Translations under genes and position numbers: made by a program
Notes under the pieces: generated by a model
What the model was told of the DNA's origin: nothing
The model's database searches: none
What the model saw: only the letters and a program-made list of their open reading frames with translations
Shown here: positions 26,556 to 34,448 of the stretch, piece after piece
Layout: each line of letters begins with the position of its first letter
Numbering within the stretch: position 1 is the first letter of the stretch
From: Rossellomorea aquimaris
GTDB lineage: Bacteria; Bacillota; Bacilli; Bacillales; Bacillaceae_B
NCBI RefSeq assembly: GCF_035590735.1
Contig: NZ_CP141595.1
Coordinates: 4,189,001-4,253,000, forward strand
Length of the DNA: 64,000 bases
Direction of reading: 5' to 3'

Positions 26556-27005
26556 AGGCTGGGGGAAAGTGTTTTAGACGAAGAAAAATCCGAACTCATT
26601 AGAATTGAATGAGTTCGGATTTTTTATTATCAGCTTGTTCCAGCTGTTGATTGGAGGAGGATTTTGGGATTTCCGCCGTTAAATCTGCTTGCCGTTCACA
26701 ATATTGCATTCAAATTATCCTCACCACTAACCAGTTACAACAAATATATCAAAAAAGTAAAAGCATACCTTTTTTAATAAAGGATGTGCTTTATCCCAAG
26801 AAAACTTCTCTGCTGTATCTCCAGCCGAGTTCATCATGCATCCTTCCATGTCCACCATTTTATATCCTTGTTCATGCTTGTAGTGAGGAACATTTAGATA
26901 AAGATGTACTCTTTCTCTTTACTTGCACGAAAATCATTAGCGGTATTGAGAACCTACACCGAAATTGTTTGTCTTTATGTCGTGTATTTTTGTTTTGCCC
27001 CCCCT
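26556..27005. repeat. MITE-like element, degenerate copy 2
   Basis: Related to 17589-18016: the left arm (GGCTGGGGGAAAG, then a GTTTTAGACGAAG segment), TTCCAGCTGTTGATTGGAG, and the right arm (CTTGCACGAAAATCATTAGC, GGTATTGAGAACC) are recognisable. The ends are no longer exact inverted repeats and the ~250-bp middle is unrelated to copy 1. The left hairpin (26584-26624) has perfect 17-bp arms but a sequence different from copy 1, and may end treA transcription. The interior contains no convincing gene. Confidence 0.65.
26584..26624 (+). terminator. Terminator-like hairpin behind treA
   Basis: AAAAATCCGAACTCATT and its exact complement flank a 7-base loop and end in a run of T on both strands. 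It lies 38 bp after the treA stop, inside the left arm of the repeat element. Confidence 0.8.
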
Positions 27006-27209
27006 CTTTTCTAATGCTCCAAAATTAATTTTAAATTCAGGTGTAAACAACCATATTATGGGTATATAGTATGCAAAAAGGCTCACTCTTTTCGCATGAA
27101 ACCTTTCGGGTAAAATTACCTATTTATTCCTACTGTTTCCATTTGATACCATATATTACGTATGCCTTATCGAATATACAAAAAATGAATATAAAAGGGG
27201 ATGAAAGAC

Positions 27210-27575
27210 TTGTCCTATTTATCCTATTTGTCTTCACAATTAACTGAAAAAAAAGAACAGCTCATCCGACTAAAGAATGCCTATTCTTCCGTCAGTCAGC
27301 TTCAGGGAGAATTTCTCCGGCATCAAACGAGCATTAATCATCCTGAGCTTACTTCTTCCACTTGGCAGGGGACATTAGCCAGAAAATTTATCGAAGTCCG
27401 CGACGATGTTTTATTTTCCTATAAAGATATTTCACAAACCCAGATGGATACTGCCATCATGAGCATTGAAGATAAAATCACCTCCATCCGTTCACAGATT
27501 CAATCATTGGAAATAAGTATCGTAAACGAACAAGAGCGTATCGAGAGAGAACTCAGAAGGGAGGAAGGAATGTGA
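27210..27575 (+). CDS. YwqH-like DUF5082 protein (T7SS partner of LXG toxin)
   Basis: A 121-residue helical protein beginning SYLSYLSSQLTEKKEQLIRL, close to the YwqH/DUF5082 pattern. Small helical proteins of this type are encoded next to LXG toxins and act as targeting or chaperone partners for the type VII secretion system. Start is TTG at 27210, with GGGGATG suitably placed; ATG at 27201 overlaps the ribosome site. It overlaps the next gene by four bases (GTGA). Confidence 0.8.
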   Translation: MSYLSYLSSQLTEKKEQLIRLKNAYSSVSQLQGEFLRHQTSINHPELTSSTWQGTLARKFIEVRDDVLFSYKDISQTQMDTAIMSIEDKITSIRSQIQSLEISIVNEQERIERELRREEGM

Positions 27576-27850
27576 GTCAGGATATTAAGCTGCGTTTCTC
27601 CGATATCAATGAAGCACTGGCAGGCATACAAGCTGCCTCTGAATCATTTGAAACATCCCTTATAAAAGACATCGCCGCCTCTAATCACTTGGATGTTGTC
27701 AGGAGATTGAATGAATTAAATGAGCTATTTGAAGAAGTAGCAAACGTATATAAAAGCGTATTAACCGAAAACAATCAATCTGCAAGCAAAGCCATTGAAG
27801 ACTTTAAAGAAGTGGATCACACGATCTCGGCTTCCATCATGTCACGCTAA
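27572..27850 (+). CDS. YwqI-like DUF5344 protein (WXG-like LXG partner)
   Basis: A 92-residue all-helical protein resembling YwqI/DUF5344, the second small partner usual in LXG modules. It probably forms a hairpin that pairs with the LXG domain for export. GTG at 27572 overlaps the stop of the preceding gene and has GGGAGGAAGG ahead, so the two are translationally coupled. It is followed 16 bp later by the toxin start. Confidence 0.8.
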   Translation: MSQDIKLRFSDINEALAGIQAASESFETSLIKDIAASNHLDVVRRLNELNELFEEVANVYKSVLTENNQSASKAIEDFKEVDHTISASIMSR

Positions 27851-27866
27851 GGGGAGAAACCGGACC

Positions 27867-29321
27867 ATGAAAATGCTTGATAACCAATCGTTACATAGCG
27901 GAATTGAAGATTTGTTGAATAAAGTGGAAGCACAGAAGAAACAACTCGATGAACTCCGACGGGCCGTTGATAACTTTACTGGATTGCAGGAGTCATTCAG
28001 CGGAAAAGGCGGGGAAGCCATCCGTTCTTTTTATCAGGATATGCACATCCCCTTCCTCACCTTCTACTCACTTTCTCTCCTAAACTATGAGAGGACCCTG
28101 TCCAACCTTAAAGGAGCTTCTATTGATTTAGAGTCCGACTCCAATGGTTTGATTCGTCAAAGTTTTTTGGATGGAGAGTTAACCGTTGGGCTGAATAAAT
28201 CCGAAACCGTCACCTGCGACCTCTTAGATGAAACAAACGAAACGTTGAACTCTATCAGTGATATTGTACATGTCCCCCACATTCAAGACCAGCGATTTCT
28301 GGGTGATACGAAGAGGGCACATCAAGAAATCACTCAAACCATAGAACACCTAACCTCTTTTGACGCTCACCAAACCAAAGCCCTGGATAATGTGGACCAT
28401 GACATTCAGCTGATGAAACGTTATATTTATGACATAGAGGGAATGTTTAAGAACGGGAAGATCAGCGTGGCAGATTACTCTGGCACTGAGCTTGATCAAT
28501 CATTTCATCGTCATCCATTCATGCAATCACTGGAAGAAAGAATGAATTCTCGAGATCTATTATTATCAATGTTTACGATTCCTGGTGAGTATGGATCACT
28601 GGAACAGCTTTTGATGCTCCAAACCAATCAAACCTCTTATCGTGATGACTTAGCCGTAGCTGGAGACGGAACTGCCCAGACCCAGTACGGATTCTGCCCT
28701 CGACCGCCAAGCACCACTGTCAGCTATGGTGAGCCGCATGAAGATATGATGGGCTCCGATGGCGTTGGAAATGCAGGGGCGTTATTTTCCGCTGATTTGA
28801 AAGAAGGAACCAGTGAAGCCGAATTATTTGCCTCGGTGGTAGACACGAAATATATGGATGATGTTCCCGAATTTGTCGATCAAAAGGTCCTTTATGGTGA
28901 TATGGGTGCTTCAATGCCATATACTCCATTAGCTTTTGGTAAATCGGTCCTTATGGGGCAGCAAATAGGCGTCAAAACGGAGGCAGGTGTCTCAAAGTCC
29001 AGCTTTTCACATGACAATTCACCCCTGGCTGGGGATATAAGCTTTGGTCAAGGGGAGGCAAAGGTCAATTATGAGAATTATACAGCCAGTGCAGGTGCTG
29101 AAGTAAATGCAGCAAAAATCGAATTAAAGCTCGAGCCTCTAAATTTCTTCGGGTATGAACCCTTGGAGGAGTGGTTCGGTTTTGAATATGACCCTTACGT
29201 AGGTGTCGACCTTTCTCTGGGCAGCGCAGGAGCTAGTGCTTCTATAGGTTTAGAAACAAGCGTATATGCCGCCTTGGGCATTGGGGTTGGAGTAAAGGGA
29301 GGATTCGAGAAAGACGAGTAA
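27867..29321 (+). CDS. LXG-domain polymorphic toxin, C-terminal domain not recognised
   Basis: A 484-residue protein with an N-terminal LXG domain (residues ~1-220; LHSGIEDLLNKVEAQKKQLD, GKGGEAIRSFYQDMHIPFL) that directs type VII secretion. The C-terminal part (about 330-484) carries no nuclease, deaminase or ADP-ribosyl transferase motif that I can see. It is beta-rich and ends in Gly/Ala/Ser-rich segments (YVGVDLSLGSAGASASIG, VYAALGIGVGVKGGF), which suggests a membrane-acting effector; this is inference. ATG at 27867 has AAGGGGAG upstream. Small membrane proteins and DUF4176 proteins follow as likely immunity or accessory factors. No T7SS core genes lie in the window. Confidence 0.82.
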   Translation: MKMLDNQSLHSGIEDLLNKVEAQKKQLDELRRAVDNFTGLQESFSGKGGEAIRSFYQDMHIPFLTFYSLSLLNYERTLSNLKGASIDLESDSNGLIRQSFLDGELTVGLNKSETVTCDLLDETNETLNSISDIVHVPHIQDQRFLGDTKRAHQEITQTIEHLTSFDAHQTKALDNVDHDIQLMKRYIYDIEGMFKNGKISVADYSGTELDQSFHRHPFMQSLEERMNSRDLLLSMFTIPGEYGSLEQLLMLQTNQTSYRDDLAVAGDGTAQTQYGFCPRPPSTTVSYGEPHEDMMGSDGVGNAGALFSADLKEGTSEAELFASVVDTKYMDDVPEFVDQKVLYGDMGASMPYTPLAFGKSVLMGQQIGVKTEAGVSKSSFSHDNSPLAGDISFGQGEAKVNYENYTASAGAEVNAAKIELKLEPLNFFGYEPLEEWFGFEYDPYVGVDLSLGSAGASASIGLETSVYAALGIGVGVKGGFEKDE

Positions 29322-29354
29322 AGAAATTGAAGAAAAACGGGTGGTATATATTTC

Positions 29355-29600
29355 ATGAGTACAAACAAAAAAAACGTCAAGAAAGCAGTACGCTTCGCAT
29401 TATTATTTTATGCTATTTTCATAGGGTTAAGCGGAACTATTTTGTTTTCCGTATTGCTCTTATGGGTTATTCCGAAAGATCAACTCTCATACGTAAGCCT
29501 CCCTCTGTCCATGATGGCTCTATTCTTATATGGGACTTGTGTGGCGGCTCTATTGATTCGATCAAAATTCTTCAAGAAAGAGGTCATTGCTAATGAGTAA
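29355..29600 (+). CDS. Two-helix membrane protein (candidate immunity protein, copy 1)
   Basis: An 81-residue protein with two membrane helices (residues ~14-38 and ~46-66) and a C-terminal LLIRSKFFKKE. It resembles the protein at 30292-30540, which has the same helix arrangement and the same RSKFFKK end. Position right after an LXG toxin suggests immunity against a membrane-acting effector, but no family is recognised. ATG at 29355 with GGGTGG upstream; overlaps the next gene by eight bases. Confidence 0.65.
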   Translation: MSTNKKNVKKAVRFALLFYAIFIGLSGTILFSVLLLWVIPKDQLSYVSLPLSMMALFLYGTCVAALLIRSKFFKKEVIANE

Positions 29601-29901
29601 TTCAACTCCCACCCTTCTACCGATCGGAACCGTCGTCAAATTAAAAAAAGTGGAAAAGCCGGTCATGATCTATGGACGACATCAGATACAAAAGAAAACA
29701 AACAATATTTTCGATTATATAGCCGTTCCTTATCCGGAAGGTAACCTGACTGACGAATTCAATGTCTTCTTCAATCGTGAGTTGATTGAAGATGTCATGC
29801 ATCCCGGATTGGTTTCACCAGCCGAAGAGTTAATGAGAGAAAAAGTTGAAGCAGACATTGAAAAAAACCGAAGAAATGAGAACAATCATCGTGAGGACTA
29901 A
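29593..29901 (+). CDS. DUF4176 protein, cytoplasmic copy
   Basis: A 102-residue protein with the DUF4176 core: LLPIGTVVKLKKVEKPVMIY, FDYIAVPYPEGNL and a VFFNRELIEDV segment. DUF4176 proteins are regularly found beside LXG toxins in Firmicutes; their role is not certain. There is no signal peptide here, unlike the next copy. ATG at 29593 overlaps the stop of the preceding gene (ATGAGTAA) and has AAGAGGT nine bases upstream. Confidence 0.75.
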   Translation: MSNSTPTLLPIGTVVKLKKVEKPVMIYGRHQIQKKTNNIFDYIAVPYPEGNLTDEFNVFFNRELIEDVMHPGLVSPAEELMREKVEADIEKNRRNENNHRED

Positions 29902-30280
29902 ATTTCTTTTTATTTTATTTGTACTGGCATTTTCATTGATTGGCTGCAGTCAGGCTAAAAGTGATCAAACAAGCGAAACAAAGGAAAAAGAGGTTCAGGA
30001 AGAAGCACTTGACCCTGGGAAGCTCCTCCCTATCGGAACGGTCGTAAAGCTGAAGCAGGTAGAAAAAAGCGTCATGATCTATGGGTATAATCAAATTCAA
30101 AGTAGCACAAATAAGCAGTTCGACTATATCGGCGTCCCTTATCCGGAAGGAAATATTTCGCCCGATTATAATGTATTTTTTAACCGTAATTTAATCGAAG
30201 ACGCTCTACATAACGGATATGTAACGGATGAAGATAAAAAAATTCGTGAGGAAGCCGATCGCGAGGAAAACACATACTAG
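29876..30280 (+). CDS. DUF4176 lipoprotein, second copy
   Basis: About 134 residues: a lipoprotein signal with lipobox LIGC (KFLFILFVLAFSLIGCSQAK) and then the same DUF4176 core as the preceding gene (LLPIGTVVKLKQVEKSVMIY, FDYIGVPYPEGNI). One copy would act inside and one outside the membrane. Start is uncertain: ATG at 29876 or GTG at 29891, both with weak ribosome sites and both inside the end of the preceding gene. A neighbouring duplication is evident. Confidence 0.72.
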   Translation: MRTIIVRTKFLFILFVLAFSLIGCSQAKSDQTSETKEKEVQEEALDPGKLLPIGTVVKLKQVEKSVMIYGYNQIQSSTNKQFDYIGVPYPEGNISPDYNVFFNRNLIEDALHNGYVTDEDKKIREEADREENTY

Positions 30281-30291
30281 GAGGTTTATCT

Positions 30292-30540
30292 ATGTTCTCG
30301 GACAATCCATCCCTTAGGAAAATCGTTCGGATCGGGCTGCTTGTATTTGCCATCATGGGCATCATCAGTGGAACACTGCCACTGGCGATCATCAGTCCTG
30401 CCATTCTTTCCGGCAATCCAATGCCTGACCAATTTCCGGCATTTGCGATCATTGCTGTTGTCAATTATAGTTTTGCTATCGTTTTACTCTTGGTGCGTTC
30501 AAAATTCTTCAAGAAGAGTTCAGATCAGCACTCACAATAG
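30292..30540 (+). CDS. Two-helix membrane protein (candidate immunity protein, copy 2)
   Basis: An 82-residue protein with helices at residues ~12-36 and ~48-68 and the ending LLVRSKFFKKS, paralogous to the protein at 29355. It has a strong AGGAGG site before ATG at 30292. With the preceding DUF4176 lipoprotein it forms a second cassette of the same two protein types as the first. Function unknown; immunity is inferred from context. Confidence 0.65.
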   Translation: MFSDNPSLRKIVRIGLLVFAIMGIISGTLPLAIISPAILSGNPMPDQFPAFAIIAVVNYSFAIVLLLVRSKFFKKSSDQHSQ

Positions 30541-30561
30541 TAAACCAAATACATAAACAAG

Positions 30562-30590
30562 TTAACATTATACTCCTTCTGTGGGATAAT
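30562..30590 (+). promoter_or_regulatory. Promoter of the Spo0E-like gene
   Basis: TTAACA (30562-30567), 17-bp spacer, GATAAT (30585-30590); a good sigma-A match 23 bp before the small open frame. Confidence 0.65.
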
Positions 30591-30612
30591 AAAGCAAAAA
30601 GGAGTTCCTGCA

Positions 30613-30780
30613 ATGAACGTTACGCCAAAAGTTCAAAATATCACTCAAGAAATGGAAACAAAACGCTTGGAACTAAAATATTTTGCACAATACCACGGTT
30701 TCTCACATCCCGCCACTGTGAGACTTAGTCAGGAACTTGATGAACTATTTAACCTATACCACCGATTGAATCAAAAATAA
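30613..30780 (+). CDS. Spo0E-family aspartyl-phosphate phosphatase (55 aa)
   Basis: A 55-residue protein read from ATG at 30613 with AAGGAG upstream. The pattern of Spo0E phosphatases is clear: an N-terminal helix, a HGFSHPATVRLSQELDELF segment with the diagnostic SQELD motif, and a short helical end. Such proteins remove phosphate from Spo0A~P and so delay sporulation or alter biofilm entry. It is one of several that Bacillaceae usually carry. It has its own promoter and is followed directly by a terminator. Confidence 0.85.
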   Translation: MNVTPKVQNITQEMETKRLELKYFAQYHGFSHPATVRLSQELDELFNLYHRLNQK

Positions 30781-30817
30781 AAATGAAAGGCTGCGCTCGA
30801 GCACAGCCTTTCATTTT
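30781..30817. terminator. Bidirectional terminator
   Basis: AAATGAAAGGCTG pairs with CAGCCTTTCATTT; A-run and T-run on the two sides serve the convergent Spo0E-like and lipoprotein genes. Confidence 0.87.
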
Positions 30818-31422
30818 TATTCTGCTGCTTCCTCTTCCCCTTCGCTCGCCAGGAAGAAAATAGCCGCAACCTTCCATCCATCCTCTTTCTTATGGAAGAC
30901 GGTCACTTGCTTACCGGAACGGGTCACTTCTTTATCACTGTTCGGGTCCTTCGTGGTCGCTTCAATATCAGCATACACATCTGCTTTTTTACCGGCAGCG
31001 TAATTGATGATCTTCACGTTTTCAACCGTACGCTTTGAATCGACGGAGTCAAAGATTTGTTTCACATAACGCTCTTCATCCGCGTATTCGAAATTCACCG
31101 GTGTCTTCGAGATGACACTCATGTATGATTCGAAGTCTTCTTCGTTAAATGCATTGATATATTGATCAAAGGCTGCGTTGATCGCCGTTTTCTCTTCTTC
31201 CGGGATACCCTCTGCTTCTTTCAGCTCGCTCGCATCCTCAACGATTTGTGTCATTTGATTCAGAGATGCCGCTTCGTCCGTTGCCGGGTCTTCACTTGGC
31301 TTTACCTCTTCCGTACTGTTTGTGTTCTCTTCCTTCTTCTCTTCGTCTGCACCACAAGCACCCAGTAGTAATGTACTCATGCCAATTCCCAACATGATTT
31401 TCTTCCAATGCTGTTTCGACAA
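30817..31422 (-). CDS. Lipoprotein with NTF2-like C-terminal domain
   Basis: A 201-residue lipoprotein: signal with lipobox LLLGAC (residues ~18-23), an acidic low-complexity linker, then a domain of ~115 residues whose pattern (AAFDQYINAFNEEDFESYMS, DGWKVAAIFF) recalls SnoaL/NTF2-like folds often used for ligand binding. It is encoded between the Spo0E-like gene and treR, with no clear link to either. TTG at 31422 with GGGTGAAG upstream. Function unknown. Confidence 0.65.
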   Translation of the reverse strand: MSKQHWKKIMLGIGMSTLLLGACGADEEKKEENTNSTEEVKPSEDPATDEAASLNQMTQIVEDASELKEAEGIPEEEKTAINAAFDQYINAFNEEDFESYMSVISKTPVNFEYADEERYVKQIFDSVDSKRTVENVKIINYAAGKKADVYADIEATTKDPNSDKEVTRSGKQVTVFHKKEDGWKVAAIFFLASEGEEEAAE

Positions 31423-31541
31423 TGCTCTTCACCCATTTCTAAAAATTTGCGCTATCTCCATTCTATTGAAAATATTCACAACACTCAAGTTCAATCTCAT
31501 TTCTTCCTATTAATTATGGTAAAATAATAGCAGGTGATATT

Positions 31542-32264
31542 ATGACGAAAAGCAATAAATACAAACAAATTTTCGAGGATCTCTCTGAAAAAATACAAAA
31601 TGGTACCTATACAGCGGGTTCGATCCTGCCATCGGAAAACGAGCTCACGATGATCTACGCCACTTCACGTGAGACCATACGTAAAGCGCTTACATTATTG
31701 GCGCAAAAAGGATTTATTCAGAAGCTTCGCGGGAAAGGGTCCCTCGTACTCGATGTGTCGCGGATGAGCTTTCCGATTTCAGGGCTTGTGAGCTTTAAAG
31801 AGCTGCAGACTTCGATGGGCCGGGATCAGATTGAGACCTCCGTGCATGAATTTGGCCTTATGCGTGCCGATGAACAGGTTGCTTCACAGCTCATGACTTC
31901 TGCAAACGCGGAAGTCTGGAAAGTCGTTCGCTCCCGTCAAATCAGCGGGGAGCGAATTATTTTGGACAAATCCTATTTTCTGAAAGAACAAGTTCCTTTG
32001 TTGACGAAAGAAATATGCGAGAACTCCATTTATGAATATCTGGAGGGTAGACTGGAACTTCCGATCGATTTTGCCAAAAAAGAGATTGTCGTGGAAGCGT
32101 GTACGGATGAGGACCGGGAATATCTTGATTTAGGTAGCTATGATCATGTGGTTGTTGTGAAGAATTTTGTCCATTTGAAGGATGCAACACTGTTTGAGTA
32201 TACGGAATCGAGGCACCGGTTGGATATGTTCCGGTTTGTTGATTTTGCAAGGAGAAAGCATTAG
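31542..32264 (+). CDS. treR: Trehalose operon repressor, GntR family
   Basis: A 240-residue GntR/HutC regulator closely matching B. subtilis TreR. The N-terminal winged helix contains LPSENELTMIYATSRETIRK, and the C-terminal ligand domain contains ISGLVSFKELQTSMG, LTKEICENSIYEYLEG and FEYTESRHRLDMFRFVDFAR. It should bind the CTTGTATATACAAG-type sites at 22881, 22913 and 24551 and let go on trehalose-6-phosphate. Unlike in B. subtilis it is not next to treA; about 5 kb lies between them. ATG at 31542 has AGGTGA upstream. Confidence 0.93.
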   Translation: MTKSNKYKQIFEDLSEKIQNGTYTAGSILPSENELTMIYATSRETIRKALTLLAQKGFIQKLRGKGSLVLDVSRMSFPISGLVSFKELQTSMGRDQIETSVHEFGLMRADEQVASQLMTSANAEVWKVVRSRQISGERIILDKSYFLKEQVPLLTKEICENSIYEYLEGRLELPIDFAKKEIVVEACTDEDREYLDLGSYDHVVVVKNFVHLKDATLFEYTESRHRLDMFRFVDFARRKH

Positions 32265-32270
32265 GATGGG

Positions 32271-32300
32271 TCCACTCCCTGGTTTGGGAGTGGATTTTTT
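32271..32300 (+). terminator. treR terminator
   Basis: TCCACTCCC/GGGAGTGGA with a 6-base loop, followed by six T. Confidence 0.88.
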
Positions 32301-32392
32301 GTTGTCATCTAAGGTGCTGTACGAAGGAATTCATCGATAAATTCCATCAGTAAGGAGTAAATAATAAGGCTTAAAGGCAACAGATTTACTAT

Positions 32393-32596
32393 CTAAGCAA
32401 ACATTCTTTTAGATACATTTTCTTTGCTGAACATTGAAACGAAACTTAAAGGGATGCCAATCAGGGATAGGAAAAATGCCAAGGATCCAAACACGTTTGG
32501 TATAGGTGGAAATAATGATATAGGAATAACAATCAATGTAGCTATGGCTATATAAAATGAGATTGTAGTGAATACCTTTAGCTTTTCCCTTTCCAA
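32393..32596 (-). CDS. Small two-helix membrane protein
   Basis: About 67 residues with two hydrophobic segments (FYIAIATLIVIPISLFPPI and FGSLAFFLSLIGIPLSFVSM). TTG at 32596 has GAGGGGTG seven bases upstream; an earlier GTG lies inside that site. No family recognised. It stands alone between treR and the matrix operon. Confidence 0.5.
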   Translation of the reverse strand: MEREKLKVFTTISFYIAIATLIVIPISLFPPIPNVFGSLAFFLSLIGIPLSFVSMFSKENVSKRMFA

Positions 32597-32738
32597 ACAA
32601 TACACCCCTCATGCTAGTCTCTGCTAAACTAATCATCTCATATTGATTAGTGTCAAACAATCTGCAAAACTATTTCTTGCTCTTCCTTCGCTTCATTGTA
32701 AATCAATCATATTAGGAACAAGCTTTACAAAAGAACAA

Positions 32739-32777
32739 AAAGATCAGTCTGTCGGTAAATGATCCGGACTGATCTTT
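32739..32777 (-). terminator. Terminator of the sipW-tasA operon
   Basis: AAAGATCAGTC and its complement GACTGATCTTT enclose a 17-base loop just after the last gene, with a T-run on the minus strand. Confidence 0.85.
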
Positions 32778-32783
32778 CCTGTT

Positions 32784-33605
32784 TTATTCGTTGGCTATGC
32801 TATTTGGTACCGCTTCTTCTTTCACTTCCATGTCATGATTCTCTGCTGAATCATCTTCCTTATTTTCTTCTGGCTCTTCTTTACTACCTGATTCTTCTTC
32901 TACTTCTGGTTTGTCTGCCGTCTTCTCCTCCTGCTCCGGATTCTCAACAACAGGCGGATCCACTTCTTCTTCTTCATCTTCAACCTTTACAGGAGTTTCT
33001 TCCTGCCTTTCAGCCGCTTCCTCCTCAGGTTCAGCCTTATCCTGTCCATCTACATTTGTTTCATCTTCCACCTTTGGCTTTTCTTCCACCTTACTTTCAA
33101 CCGGTTCCTGCACAATCGTTTCTTTCAATTCGTTTGAGTCCACCTCTACGATATATGGTTCATCAACATAGTTGATAAATCCCCGGATGTGATAAGTTAA
33201 GGAGGTTGCCTCACACCCGCCCGTTATGTCCGTGATGGCATCCGGGGCAGTGGTTAAGGATTGTCCCGGTTTCAGTTTCTGACTTGTGAGCAGTTCCTCT
33301 CCGCTGTCTAATTGGAATAATACGGTCACCTTTGTACTCATATCTGAAATGTTTTTTATAGTTAAAGTGTTTTCAATGGAGCAATTGCTTCCATATTGTA
33401 CTTCTGAGGATTGAATCTGCAGCAAGTCCTCTGTTGTGGCATTATGAATGGTTCCCGCTGCGCTTGTTCCAGAGGTAAACCATGCATATGTTCCTGGTAT
33501 AGAAGTTAAGGCAGTTGAAATTAAATAAATGGAGAAAAGAATAAGGAAGGCGCAAATCGCTATAAGGGATCCATTCCCTTTAAATCCATTATGTAGCGTT
33601 TTCAT
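32784..33605 (-). CDS. TapA-like matrix accessory protein with acidic tail
   Basis: A 273-residue exported protein: membrane/signal helix (residues ~12-35), then the TasA/camelysin-type segment TYAWFTSGTSAAGTI, a ~120-residue domain with two cysteines and LTIKNISDMSTKVTVLF, and an acidic low-complexity C-terminal tail of ~100 residues rich in Glu, Pro, Val and Lys. TapA of B. subtilis, which anchors TasA fibres, also combines a short cysteine domain and an acidic tail. The protein is encoded last in the operon, behind sipW and tasA, whereas TapA is encoded first. I call it TapA-like from architecture only. Confidence 0.6.
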   Translation of the reverse strand: MKTLHNGFKGNGSLIAICAFLILFSIYLISTALTSIPGTYAWFTSGTSAAGTIHNATTEDLLQIQSSEVQYGSNCSIENTLTIKNISDMSTKVTVLFQLDSGEELLTSQKLKPGQSLTTAPDAITDITGGCEATSLTYHIRGFINYVDEPYIVEVDSNELKETIVQEPVESKVEEKPKVEDETNVDGQDKAEPEEEAAERQEETPVKVEDEEEEVDPPVVENPEQEEKTADKPEVEEESGSKEEPEENKEDDSAENHDMEVKEEAVPNSIANE

Positions 33606-33665
33606 TAGATTCTCCTTTCAATAGAGATAGGCAGCCTATGAGCGACTGCCCCATCCTTCCGTACC

Positions 33666-34388
33666 TTATTTCTTGTTTTCGAATTTAGCACCCTGGTCTG
33701 TCTGCTTAGCCTGAACCATTAGATTTCCACTATATTTTGCACCTTGATACTCGTTCCCTGCACTTTGGTCAAGTTTCACATCAAATGCCATTGTAATGTA
33801 CTGATCCTCTTCCAGTGTAAAGAACTCGTCTTTGCCAAATTTAAAGGTCTTATCTCCTTCCGTAGAAGATTTTGCAAGAGCCGACATTGCTTGTGCTTCC
33901 TCCACTGTCGCTTCTCCGGTAATGACCTCTACTCCTTTAGGTAATGAAGCAACCGCAGATTTAGCCATGCTCATTTGTGGATTGTGGTTCCCATTAAAGA
34001 AGCCTTTTTCCCATTGCATTCTCCAATCGTTCAATTCGTCCATATCAGGCTTCGCTTTATATTTGAAGGCCATGTAGTAAATTTTGTACGGATCTGCCGA
34101 AGCTTTATCCACTGAACCCGTATAGGTTAATTTTAAGTTTTGTGTCAAATCACCTGTATTTTCCAAAGTAACAAATTCTCCATAAACCACTTGAGATGGT
34201 GCAAACTTTGCCCCTGTGAATAATGGTGTTGAAATGGCTTCCCCGTTATTTACCGATAGATTTCCTGTATCGATGGTCCCCACTGCTGATGTACTGGATG
34301 TGAACCAAGAATATGTACCATATCCTGCACTTACAACTAGCGCTCCTGCCAAAGATGTTGCCAATAATGCTTTTTTAACTGATTTCAT
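33666..34388 (-). CDS. tasA: TasA/CalY-family amyloid matrix protein
   Basis: A 240-residue secreted protein of the TasA/camelysin (M73) family, which assembles into biofilm fibres. The signal region KKALLATSLAGALVVSAGYG is followed by TYSWFTSSTSAVGTI and a beta-sandwich domain with LENTGDLTQNLKLTY. It is processed by SipW, encoded 60 bp upstream. ATG at 34388 has GAGGAGGAA at proper distance. CalY-type protease activity is debated; a structural role is more likely. Confidence 0.9.
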   Translation of the reverse strand: MKSVKKALLATSLAGALVVSAGYGTYSWFTSSTSAVGTIDTGNLSVNNGEAISTPLFTGAKFAPSQVVYGEFVTLENTGDLTQNLKLTYTGSVDKASADPYKIYYMAFKYKAKPDMDELNDWRMQWEKGFFNGNHNPQMSMAKSAVASLPKGVEVITGEATVEEAQAMSALAKSSTEGDKTFKFGKDEFFTLEEDQYITMAFDVKLDQSAGNEYQGAKYSGNLMVQAKQTDQGAKFENKK

Positions 34389-34448
34389 AGTAAAAAATTC
34401 CTCCTCAAAGTTTGTTATATTTTTTTCTTTCATTAAACCCGGATACGA

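Noticed and set aside
26651..27028. 125-codon open frame inside the second repeat element
   Set aside because: No ribosome site; amino acid composition is that of random sequence, and it includes the repeat's right arm.
32409..32660. 83-codon minus-strand frame overlapping the small two-helix protein
   Set aside because: The alternative frame gives a non-membrane, random-looking product; the 32393-32596 frame has hydrophobic helices and a proper ribosome site.
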